Assembly (NCBI RefSeq): GCF_005116645.1
Contig: NZ_SWCM01000005.1
Span: 300,944-364,943 of the forward strand
Source of the DNA: Desulfopila sp. IMCC35006
Lineage (GTDB): Bacteria > Desulfobacterota > Desulfobulbia > Desulfobulbales > Desulfocapsaceae
Length of the DNA stretch: 64,000 nt
Reading direction: 5' to 3'
Positions 54,737-62,409 of the stretch are shown piece after piece. Every line of letters begins with the position of its first letter. Position 1 is the first letter of the stretch. The translations under genes and the position numbers were made by a program. The notes under the pieces were generated by a model. The model worked only from the letters and a program-made list of their open reading frames with translations. It did no database searches and was not told the origin of the DNA.

Positions 54737-54991
54737 TTATTTGTCATCCCTGCGGGATTTCATTGCGTTTGAACCGCGGGTGACGGTGGCGATACCGACT
54801 CCCAGTTTTTCGGCAATCTGCCGCTGCGGTACCCCCTGTTCCAGCATCTCAAAGATCTGCAGACGGTTTGCCACATCAAGCAGTTCATTGGCGGTGAGAA
54901 GGTGGCGCAAAGCCTTTTCCATCTCGTCCGCAGTCTTCTGGGCAAGCAAATGATTGACTAAATGAGAAATGTATTTTACTGTCGCTTTCAT
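54737..54991 (-). CDS. trpR: Trp repressor TrpR
   Basis: An 84-residue helix-turn-helix protein. The DNA-reading part QRQIAEKLGVGIATVTRGSNAMK has the TRGSN signature of true TrpR rather than the YerC/YecD group; LLTANELLDVANRLQIFEMLEQG is the preceding hinge. It lacks the N-terminal arm of the 108-residue E. coli protein. It should bind tryptophan and repress. The ATG at 54991 directly follows an 18-bp TrpR-type palindrome with no room for a ribosome site, so the mRNA may be leaderless. It diverges from the liv-ior-paaK operon. Confidence 0.9.
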   Translation of the reverse strand: MKATVKYISHLVNHLLAQKTADEMEKALRHLLTANELLDVANRLQIFEMLEQGVPQRQIAEKLGVGIATVTRGSNAMKSRRDDK

Positions 54992-55009
54992 GTACTAGTA
55001 TACTAGTAC
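54992..55009. promoter_or_regulatory. TrpR operator (trp box) with overlapping divergent promoters
   Basis: GTACTAGTATACTAGTAC is a perfect 18-bp palindrome that matches the classic trp operator (GTACTAGTTAACTAGTAC) except at the two centre bases. It contains TATACT on both strands. A TTGACT (minus, 55027-55022) faces trpR and a TTTACT (plus, 54975-54980, 18-base spacing) faces livH. Autoregulation of trpR is very likely; control of the livH operon is inferred. Confidence 0.85.
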
Positions 55010-55036
55010 GAACTGATAGGGAGTCAACTTTTTTCT

Positions 55037-55082
55037 CGTCGTGCCCGGTCTTCTAGAGGGATCAGGCACGACGTTAATTTTT
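55037..55082 (+). terminator. Terminator-like hairpin in the livH leader (possible attenuator)
   Basis: CGTCGTGCC (55037-55045) pairs with GGCACGACG (55065-55073), followed by TTAATTTTT. It lies between the trp box and the livH start, so it would stop transcripts before livH unless read through. Confidence 0.7.
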
Positions 55083-55104
55083 GTCGTGGACGTCGGCAAT
55101 TGTA

Positions 55105-55965
55105 ATGTTCCAGGATTTACTGCAATACACCTTTTCCGGGATGACGAGCGGGGCGATCTATGCTCTCATTGCCCTCGGATTCTGTGTGGTCAACAACACC
55201 ATGGGGATTGTCAACTTTGTCCAGGTTGACTTCGTCACCCTGGGCGGCATGCTGATGTTCTCCTGCCTGTTCAGTGCCGGGCTCCCGGTTGTACCGGGCC
55301 TCCTTCTGGCGGTCGCCGGGGTCGCTGTTGTCGCCATGATCGTCGAACGACTCGGTTTGCGTCCGGCCAGATCGGACAACCACCTGGTGCTGATCTTTCT
55401 CACCGTCGGCATCTCTATTATTCTGCGCGGCATTATCAAACTGATCTGGGGGAAAAACCGGATGGCCTTACCGCCGCTGACTCCCGACCAGCCAATTAAT
55501 ATTATGGGCGCGAGTGTGCTGCCCCAGGCGCTGTGGATCCTGCTGCTGACTGTTATCGCCATTGCTCTGCTTACCTGGTTTTTCTACCGGACCTCTCTCG
55601 GCCTCTCCATGCGGGCGGTCGCTTCGAACCCTACCGCCGCGGCCGTAGTCGGCATCCCGGCGGGGCGGGTGCGCCTGACCAGTTATGCCATTGCCGGTGC
55701 TCTGGGTGGCCTTGCCGGAGTGCTGGTGACGCCGATTACCACCCTGAACTATGATGTTGGCGTGTTGCTCGGTCTGAAGGGGTTTGCCGCCGCGATCCTG
55801 GGTGGTTTCGGGTCTTTTCCGGGGGCTATTTTCGGCGGGCTGGGGCTGGGGCTCCTGGAATCCCTTTCCGCTGGCTATGTTTCCAGTGCCTATAAGGATG
55901 TCGTTGCTTTTGTTGTTTTACTGCTGGTGTTGTTTGTGAGACCCAAAGGATTACTGGGCAAATGA
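55105..55965 (+). CDS. livH: Branched-chain/aromatic amino-acid ABC transporter permease LivH
   Basis: A LivH-type permease of about 286 residues with roughly eight hydrophobic segments. Family blocks are SGMTSGAIYALIALGFCVVNNTMGIVNFVQVDFVTLGGM, MRAVASNPTAAAVVGIPAGRVR and GLKGFAAAILGGFGSFPGAIFGGLGLGLLE. I use ATG 55105; TTG 55081 is in frame, and neither has a good ribosome site. It is the first structural gene of the cluster and is separated from its partner permease LivM by iorAB, an unusual order that ties uptake to indolepyruvate oxidation. Confidence 0.88.
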   Translation: MFQDLLQYTFSGMTSGAIYALIALGFCVVNNTMGIVNFVQVDFVTLGGMLMFSCLFSAGLPVVPGLLLAVAGVAVVAMIVERLGLRPARSDNHLVLIFLTVGISIILRGIIKLIWGKNRMALPPLTPDQPINIMGASVLPQALWILLLTVIAIALLTWFFYRTSLGLSMRAVASNPTAAAVVGIPAGRVRLTSYAIAGALGGLAGVLVTPITTLNYDVGVLLGLKGFAAAILGGFGSFPGAIFGGLGLGLLESLSAGYVSSAYKDVVAFVVLLLVLFVRPKGLLGK

Positions 55966-56108
55966 TGGCGTCGTAAAAATTCCCCAAAGGGGATAGCAAT
56001 CTTCATCTGCGTCGTTGTTACAATTTTTCTATCATTACGACGTACTCTAGTACGCCGAAATAATAGAAAAATCTTACGCCTCGCATATGAAGCTTTTTAC
56101 TTAGCCAA
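55964..56108. repeat. Palindromic intergenic element B (MITE-like)
   Basis: An imperfect inverted repeat of about 145 bp centred on CGTACTCTAGTACG (56041-56054). Its left end GATGGC-gt-CGTAAAAA matches that of the smaller element at 32528; the outer right arm is CTTTTTAC-TTA-GCCA. It fills the gap between livH and iorA and starts inside the livH stop codon. Confidence 0.7.
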
Positions 56109-56208
56109 GCCGATTTTATTTTTTTGCGGGATAAACTGGTTCCCATGCGCTGCATGAGAACCAGCTGGTACAAATAGCTCTATTATATAATGAGATTTAA
56201 AGGATATT

Positions 56209-58029
56209 ATGAATAAAGAACTCATGATGGGCAACGATGCAATCGCCAGGGGTCTGCTTGAAGCGGGCTGTCAGGTTGCTGCAGCGTATCCCGGGACGCC
56301 GTCCACGGAGATCCTCCAAAGTGTCATCAACCGGAAGGACCAGGCGGTAAACCCGCTGCATATTGAATGGTCGGTCAATGAAAAAATCGCCTTTGAAGTT
56401 GCCCTGGCCGCCAGTTATACCGGCAAGCGATCGGTTGCGGTGATGAAACAGGTCGGCCTCAACGTTGCTGCCGACCCCTTTATGCGCACCGCGTACCTTG
56501 GCGTAAAAGGCGGCATGCTGACCGTCGTGGCCGACGATCCCGGCCCGCACAGTTCGCAAAACGAGCAGGATACCAGGCTGTTCTGCCTGCAGGGGCGCGT
56601 TCCGGTGCTCGATCCTTCAAGCCCTGCCGAGGCCAAGGCGATGATCGGACCGGCCTACCAGCTCTCGGAAAAATATGAAATGAACATCGTGCTGCGCCCG
56701 ACCACCCGTGTCTGCCACTCACGGCAAAGTGTCGCGCTCGCCGAACCGGTCAAACTTGACAGGATCGCAGCTTTTGTGCCGGACACCGGCCGCTGGTGTG
56801 CCACCCCGGCGTTTCTGCCCGGTCTGCACCGCAGTCTCAATGCCAAACTTGAGCAGATAGCCCAGGAGCCGCACTGGCAGCCGCGCCTGCTTGTCGGCGA
56901 TGAGAGCCGGCCAAGGGTTGCCCTGGTTGCCTCCGGTATCGCCCATGCCAACCTTGTTGATCTGCTGGAGGAATTAGGCTTAAGCGGGACCATCGATCTC
57001 TATCAGGTATTGATGCCGTACCCGCTCAATCCACAATTTGTCGAGCATTTACAACAGGACTACGATCGACTGCTTGTCGTGGAAGAGACCTACCCGGTCA
57101 TCGAGCTGCAGCTTGCCCATCCCGGCGCCTGCGGCAAACAGACCGGGGCGGTGCCGCGGGAGGGAGAGCTGACCCCCGATGTCCTCTACCAGGCCCTGGC
57201 CGCCTTTCTCGGTCTTGATACCCCGCCGACGATGGCCGCACCGGGGAGGGGCCAACGTCCTTCTCTGTGTCCCGGCTGTCCCCATCGCGCCGCCTTCTAC
57301 TCGATTAAAAAGACCTTCCCCGACGGGATATTCCCATCCGATATAGGCTGCTATACCCTGGGGATGAACCTTGATGCGGTCCACACCGTCCATTGCATGG
57401 GCGCCTGCATCAGCCAGGGTGCCGGTTTTCACCAGGCCTACAAGCAGGATGGCGGCCGCGTGCCGACGGTGGTTGTCACCATCGGCGATTCGACTTTCTT
57501 TCATGCCGGGGTTCCCGCCCTCATTAACGCCGTCCTCCAGGATGCCCGGATCATTGTGGTGATACTCGACAATGCCACCGCGGCGATGACCGGCGGCCAG
57601 CCTGTGCCGCATATGGGCTCTACCGCCGACGGCAGAAAAACGAAAATCATTGCCATTGAACCGCTGGTCAAAGCCGCCGGGGTTGATTTTATCGAAAGCT
57701 GCGATCCGTACCAGCACGACCGCTTCGAAAATTTACTGAAAAAAGCCGATGCCCACACCCGCAGCGAAGATGGCGGCGTCGCCGTGCTTATCTCCCGCCA
57801 TGGCTGCCTGATGGATCCGCAGGTGCGGAAAATGCAGGAGGCCCCGGCAGTAATCATCACCGAAGACTGCATAGGCTGTGGTCAATGTGTTGAGGATTTT
57901 GAATGTCCGGCCCTGTCGATGGACGAGGAAAATGGCATCGCCCGGGTCGATCCTGATCGTTGCCACGGCTGCGGAACCTGTATCCCGGTATGTCCGGCGC
58001 AGGCAATTGTCCGAAAGGAGGAGCTATGA
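56209..58029 (+). CDS. iorA: Indolepyruvate:ferredoxin oxidoreductase alpha subunit
   Basis: A 606-residue subunit that oxidatively decarboxylates aryl pyruvates (from Trp, Phe, Tyr) to aryl-acetyl-CoA and reduces ferredoxin. The N-terminal domain has GNDAIARGLLEAGCQVAAAYPGTPSTEI. The TPP domain has LCPGCPHRAAFYSIKK, DIGCYTLG, GACISQGAGF and IGDSTFFHAGVPALINAV..DNATAAMTGGQPVP. The C-terminus carries two [4Fe-4S] motifs, CIGCGQCVEDFEC and CHGCGTCIPVC. AAAGGA precedes ATG 56209. It overlaps iorB by four bases. Confidence 0.95.
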   Translation: MNKELMMGNDAIARGLLEAGCQVAAAYPGTPSTEILQSVINRKDQAVNPLHIEWSVNEKIAFEVALAASYTGKRSVAVMKQVGLNVAADPFMRTAYLGVKGGMLTVVADDPGPHSSQNEQDTRLFCLQGRVPVLDPSSPAEAKAMIGPAYQLSEKYEMNIVLRPTTRVCHSRQSVALAEPVKLDRIAAFVPDTGRWCATPAFLPGLHRSLNAKLEQIAQEPHWQPRLLVGDESRPRVALVASGIAHANLVDLLEELGLSGTIDLYQVLMPYPLNPQFVEHLQQDYDRLLVVEETYPVIELQLAHPGACGKQTGAVPREGELTPDVLYQALAAFLGLDTPPTMAAPGRGQRPSLCPGCPHRAAFYSIKKTFPDGIFPSDIGCYTLGMNLDAVHTVHCMGACISQGAGFHQAYKQDGGRVPTVVVTIGDSTFFHAGVPALINAVLQDARIIVVILDNATAAMTGGQPVPHMGSTADGRKTKIIAIEPLVKAAGVDFIESCDPYQHDRFENLLKKADAHTRSEDGGVAVLISRHGCLMDPQVRKMQEAPAVIITEDCIGCGQCVEDFECPALSMDEENGIARVDPDRCHGCGTCIPVCPAQAIVRKEEL

Positions 58030-58535
58030 AACAGCAGATAGTCGTCAGCGGCATCGGTGGCCAGGGTGTGCTTTTTCTGACCAGGGTCATTGCCCAGGTT
58101 GCCGTTGATCGAGGCATTCCTGTGCTCACCTCGGAAAGTCACGGCATGGCCCAGCGCGGTGGTACCGTTCTGTCCACCCTCAAGGTGGGAAATTTTGCCG
58201 CTCCCTTGATCCGCACCGGTCAGGCGGATGTGGCCCTGTTGCTCTTTGAAGCAAACCTTGCCGTCCATCGAGCCCTGGTAAAAGATGATGGTGAATTGCT
58301 TATCAATTCAGACAGGGAAGGGGAAGGGGACCGCATCGACGGCTCGGGCATAGCACGCAAAATGGGCAACGCGGTGCTTTCCAACCTGGTTCTGCTTGGC
58401 CGGGCGGTGAGTAAAAACGCGCTTTTTTGCACTGAAGAGGAGTGTATCGCCGCTATTGGCAAGCTTGCTCCGGCCAAATTTATCGAGCAAAATCTCCAGG
58501 CTTTTCGTATCGGCGTACAAAGCTTACAACAATGA
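58026..58535 (+). CDS. iorB: Indolepyruvate:ferredoxin oxidoreductase beta subunit
   Basis: A 169-residue subunit with VVSGIGGQGVLFLTRVIAQVA and SESHGMAQRGGTVLSTLKVG, the gamma-type domain of 2-oxoacid:acceptor oxidoreductases. Its length is a little below the common 190-200. ATG 58026 lies in the iorA stop (ATGA) behind AGGAGG, and its own stop overlaps the start of livM in the same way, so alpha, beta and the transporter permease are made from one tightly coupled message. Confidence 0.94.
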   Translation: MKQQIVVSGIGGQGVLFLTRVIAQVAVDRGIPVLTSESHGMAQRGGTVLSTLKVGNFAAPLIRTGQADVALLLFEANLAVHRALVKDDGELLINSDREGEGDRIDGSGIARKMGNAVLSNLVLLGRAVSKNALFCTEEECIAAIGKLAPAKFIEQNLQAFRIGVQSLQQ

Positions 58536-59527
58536 TGTCTGCACGCGATAAATGTATTTATTTCATTTCTCTGCACCGGACCGGGCTGACGGTAAGCCTG
58601 CTGACGGCGGCCCTGCTGCTCTATCCGCTCTATGAGGATAATCCCTACACCCTGGGCATCACCAACCTGATTGCCATCAACACTATGGTGGTCCTGGGCC
58701 TCAATCTCTTTATCGGGTATACCGGACAGATCTCCCTCGGCCATGCCGCCTTCTTCGGCCTTGGCGCCTACGGTTCGGCGATCTCCACGGCAACCTATGG
58801 GCTGTCTCCCTGGCCGGCGATGCTCCTCGTTGCCCTGCTGGTCGGCCTTGTCGCCCTGTTGATCGGGGTGCCCATCCTGCGCCTATCCGGGCATTATCTG
58901 GCCATGGCCACCCTTGGGTTCAATTTCGTGGTGCACAGCGTGCTTCTTGAGTGGGATGAAATGACCGGCGGACCCAGCGGTTTTTCCGGTATCCCTTATC
59001 TGGGCGTTGGTGATTTCTCTTTTGATAATGAAGTACGCCTGCATTATCTGCTCTGGGGTTTTACCCTGATGGGCCTGCTGCTCAGTCTCAACCTGGTGCG
59101 CAGCGGGGTCGGCCGCGGGCTTGCCGCGCTGGCTGAAGATGAAACCGCCGCCGCCGCACTGGGCGTCAATACCCGCAATGCCAAGATCAAGGTGTTTGTC
59201 CTGTCGGCGGTAATGGCTTCGATCGCCGGCAGCCTCTTTGCCCATTGTTATACTTTTATCAGTCCGGATTCCTTCGGGATATTTACCTCCACGGATATGG
59301 TCATCATGGTGGTTGTCGGCGGGATGGGATCGATTTGGGGCTCCCTGTTCGGGGCCGGACTCCTCACCTTACTGCCCGAAGTAATAGGTATTTTTGAAAC
59401 CTATAAGGATTTTGTCCATGGCATAATCCTGGTGCTGGTGCTGATGTTTCTGCCCCAGGGACTGGTCACCGGTCTTGTCGATATGGTCAGGGTACGGCTG
59501 GCCCTGCGCCGGCGGGAGGCCCAATAA
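58532..59527 (+). CDS. livM: Branched-chain/aromatic amino-acid ABC transporter permease LivM
   Basis: A permease of about 331 residues from ATG 58532 (the next codon, ATG 58535, is equally possible). The hydrophobic segments and family motifs GYTGQISLGHAAFFGLGAYGSA, GHYLAMATLGFNFVVHSV, GVGRGLAALAEDETAAAALGVNTRNAKIKVFVLSA and FTSTDMVIMVVVGGMGSIWGSLFGA identify LivM. It pairs with LivH. Its first codon overlaps the iorB stop, and its last base is shared with the start of livG. Confidence 0.93.
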   Translation: MMSARDKCIYFISLHRTGLTVSLLTAALLLYPLYEDNPYTLGITNLIAINTMVVLGLNLFIGYTGQISLGHAAFFGLGAYGSAISTATYGLSPWPAMLLVALLVGLVALLIGVPILRLSGHYLAMATLGFNFVVHSVLLEWDEMTGGPSGFSGIPYLGVGDFSFDNEVRLHYLLWGFTLMGLLLSLNLVRSGVGRGLAALAEDETAAAALGVNTRNAKIKVFVLSAVMASIAGSLFAHCYTFISPDSFGIFTSTDMVIMVVVGGMGSIWGSLFGAGLLTLLPEVIGIFETYKDFVHGIILVLVLMFLPQGLVTGLVDMVRVRLALRRREAQ

Positions 59528-60291
59528 TGCTGCAGCTCATGTCGGTATGCAAAAATTTTGGTGGCCTGCCGGCCCTGGGCCATGTCAGCTTTCAGGTGCC
59601 CCATGGCCGGGTGACCGCCCTTATCGGCCCGAATGGCGCGGGAAAATCGACGCTCATCAATTGTATAACCGGGGTGCTGAGTGCAACCAGCGGCTCGGTG
59701 CTCTTCAAGGGCAAAGAGATTGCCGGTCAGCCGGCCCATGCTATCAGCCGGCTGGGGATCAGCCGCACCTTTCAGAATCTGCGGCTTTTTCCCCGCCTCA
59801 GTGTCCTCGATAACGTGCTGACCGGTCTGACCTGCGAGGGGGGACAATCCATGGCCATGGCCATGCTGCGGCTGCCGTATCTTCGCCATCGCGAACGACA
59901 GTTAAAGCTGCGCGCACTCGAAGCCCTGGACCGCTTCGGACTGAGCGATAAGAGCAGCTGGCCGGCGGGAGTTCTTGCCTATGGCGACAAAAAGAGGGTT
60001 GAACTGGCCAGGGCCACCGTGGGCCAGCCTGATCTGCTGCTGCTGGACGAACCGGTGGCCGGTTTAAACGGGGAAGAAACCTTCGTCGTCGGTGAGCAGC
60101 TCAAACACCTGCGCCGGGCAGGACACACCCTGCTGTTGGTGGAGCATGACATGGATCTGGTGATGCGGATCGCCGACCAGGTCGTGGTCCTTGACAGCGG
60201 CAGGTGTATTGCCGCCGGTACCCCGGAGGAGGTGCGGCGCAACCCGCTGGTGCTGGAAGCGTATCTCGGCCGGATGGAGGCTGTCGCCTGA
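59527..60291 (+). CDS. livG: Branched-chain/aromatic amino-acid ABC transporter ATPase LivG
   Basis: A 254-residue ATPase: Walker A GPNGAGKST, a LivG-type RTFQNLRLFPRLSVLDNVLTGL Q-loop region, Walker B LLLLDEPVAGLN and switch LLVEHDMDLVMRIAD. The signature is LAYGDKKRVELARA, where LSYGQQR is usual; the change of Gln to Lys is mild. The final EAYLGRMEAV is the usual LivG tail. It overlaps the next gene by one base (TGATG). Confidence 0.94.
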   Translation: MLQLMSVCKNFGGLPALGHVSFQVPHGRVTALIGPNGAGKSTLINCITGVLSATSGSVLFKGKEIAGQPAHAISRLGISRTFQNLRLFPRLSVLDNVLTGLTCEGGQSMAMAMLRLPYLRHRERQLKLRALEALDRFGLSDKSSWPAGVLAYGDKKRVELARATVGQPDLLLLDEPVAGLNGEETFVVGEQLKHLRRAGHTLLLVEHDMDLVMRIADQVVVLDSGRCIAAGTPEEVRRNPLVLEAYLGRMEAVA

Positions 60292-62378
60292 TGCTGAAAA
60301 TTAACAATCTCTCCGCCCATTACGGCGCCGCCCAGGCCCTTTACGGCATCGACATGACCATCGCTGCCGGGGAAACCGTGGCGCTTGTCGGCGCCAATGG
60401 CGCCGGGAAGAGCACCCTGCTGAAATGTCTGCTCGGGCTGCAGAAACCAAGTGGCGGCACTATTTCCTTGGACGAAAAAGATATCACCGGAACAAGTCCT
60501 GCCAGAATGGTGCAGCTCGGGGTCGCTCTCTCTCCGGAAGGGCGTGAAGTCTTTGGCAATCTTTCGGTCTTTGAAAACCTGCAGCTGGGCGCTATTCCCT
60601 TAAAACTCGGCAAAGCCGAAGAATCCCGGCGCATGGACGAGGTCTATGAGCGCTTCCCGAAACTTAAAGCGAGAAAAAAACAGCAGGCCGGGACCCTGTC
60701 CGGGGGCGAACAGCAGATGCTCGCCATGGGCCGGGCGCTGATGGCAAAGCCGCGTCTGCTGCTGCTCGATGAACCGAGCCTGGGACTGGCCCCGCGGATT
60801 ATGGATGATATTTTTGCCATCATCCGGCAGCTTGCCCGCGGCGGCACGACCATTCTGCTGGTGGAACAAAACGCCGCGCGTGCCCTCTCTGCATCCGACA
60901 AAGCCTATCTCCTGGCCAACGGCCGGATCGTCCAGCAGGGAAACAGTGGCGAGCTTTTGAATGATCCCATGCTGCGCGCCGCTTTTCTCGGCGCCGCAAG
61001 TGATGAAAACCCTGCCGCCAGTCGACTTGGCGCTGCAGGTCTGACCAATATCCGTTTGGAGAAACCCGCAATGCACACCCCTGATTTTATGCCCGCTTTT
61101 CACAATGAACAGGAATTGAAAGACCACCAGTTACGCGGTCTGCAATGGACCGTTGCCCATTGCTATGAAGGTTCTTCGCATTACCGCAAAAAATTCGAAG
61201 CGGCCGGGGTCGCTCCCGGCGATATTCAAAGCCTGGAGGACCTGCAAAAACTGCCCTTTACCACCGCCGATGATCTGCGCACCGGCTATCCTTTTCCTCT
61301 TCGGGCCGTGCCCTTCGAACAGATTGTCCGGGTGCACGCCAGCTCGGGCACCACCGGAAAAAGAAAGGTACTCAGCTACACGCAAAAGGATCTTGACGAT
61401 TGGATCAGTATTTTTGCCCGCTGTTACCAGATGGCCGGGGTGACTGCGCTTGACCGGGTTCAGGTCGCGGTTGGCTACGGGGTGTGGACGGCCGGGATGG
61501 GATTTCAGCTCGGCTGTGAAAAGATCGGGGCCCTGGCGGTGCCGATTGGACCGGGCAATATCGATATGCAGATCCAGTTTCTCCTCGATTTTCAGTCGAC
61601 CGTGTTCTGTTCAACCGCCTCCATGGCGCTTCTGATGGCCGAGGAAATTCATCAGCGCGGCATCGCCGACAAAATCAACGTCAAAAAAATTATTTACGGC
61701 TCCGAGCGCTCCAGCCGCTCCATGCGCCGGAAAATTTCCGATCTGTTCGGCGGCGCGGAGCTGTTCGACATCACCGGTCTGACCGAGCTCTATGGCCCGG
61801 GCACCGGCATCGAGTGTTCCGATCATGACTGTATCCATTACTGGGCGGACTATTATCTGCTGGAGATTCTCGACCCGGACACACTCAAACCCCTGCCTGA
61901 GGGGGAATGGGGGGAGATGGTGGTGACCAGCCTCTGCAAGGAGGGAGCCCCGCTTATCCGCTATCGGACCCGCGATATTACCCGCATTATTGGCGGTCCC
62001 TGCTCCTGCGGCAGTATCATGCCGCGCCACTCGCGGATCAGGGGGCGCTCCGACGACACGATCAAATTCCGCGGGGTCAATATCTATCCGAGCAGTATCG
62101 ACACTATCCTCTCCGCTGTGCCCGGCCTGGGCTCCGAGTACCAGATCCATATGCATAGAGACAGCGCCGAACGCGACCATATGAATTTAATAGTCGAACG
62201 CGCCGAAGGGGTCGATGGCGGCCGGACAGCGGAACTCATCCACGAGGTGGTCCACCAGATCAAAAAGCAGATCCTGGTCTCGGTCAATACCGAGCTGGTT
62301 GATTACGGCACCTTGCCCCGTTCCGAGAGAAAAAGTCAGCGGGTCTTTGATAAACGGATAACAGACGAGATCGTATAA
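60291..62378 (+). CDS. Fusion of LivF ABC ATPase with phenylacetate-CoA ligase
   Basis: A single 695-residue open frame. Residues 1-235 are a complete LivF ATPase: Walker A GANGAGKST (34-42), LSPEGREVFGNLSVFENLQLGA, signature LSGGEQQML and Walker B LLLLDEPSLGLAP. After a short linker, residues 261-695 are a full-length phenylacetate-CoA ligase: ASSGTTGKRK (AMP-binding loop), GYGVWTAGMGFQLGCEKIGA, YGSERSSRSMRRKI, DITGLTELYGPGTGIEC, RYRTRDIT and RGRSDDTIKFRGVNIYPSSID. Met261 at 61071 has GGAG nine bases before it, so a separate ligase may also be made. The ligase activates arylacetate to the CoA ester or works in reverse. Confidence 0.9.
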   Translation: MLKINNLSAHYGAAQALYGIDMTIAAGETVALVGANGAGKSTLLKCLLGLQKPSGGTISLDEKDITGTSPARMVQLGVALSPEGREVFGNLSVFENLQLGAIPLKLGKAEESRRMDEVYERFPKLKARKKQQAGTLSGGEQQMLAMGRALMAKPRLLLLDEPSLGLAPRIMDDIFAIIRQLARGGTTILLVEQNAARALSASDKAYLLANGRIVQQGNSGELLNDPMLRAAFLGAASDENPAASRLGAAGLTNIRLEKPAMHTPDFMPAFHNEQELKDHQLRGLQWTVAHCYEGSSHYRKKFEAAGVAPGDIQSLEDLQKLPFTTADDLRTGYPFPLRAVPFEQIVRVHASSGTTGKRKVLSYTQKDLDDWISIFARCYQMAGVTALDRVQVAVGYGVWTAGMGFQLGCEKIGALAVPIGPGNIDMQIQFLLDFQSTVFCSTASMALLMAEEIHQRGIADKINVKKIIYGSERSSRSMRRKISDLFGGAELFDITGLTELYGPGTGIECSDHDCIHYWADYYLLEILDPDTLKPLPEGEWGEMVVTSLCKEGAPLIRYRTRDITRIIGGPCSCGSIMPRHSRIRGRSDDTIKFRGVNIYPSSIDTILSAVPGLGSEYQIHMHRDSAERDHMNLIVERAEGVDGGRTAELIHEVVHQIKKQILVSVNTELVDYGTLPRSERKSQRVFDKRITDEIV

Positions 62379-62409
62379 CACTACCATCAACAGGAGGAGA
62401 GAAACATCA

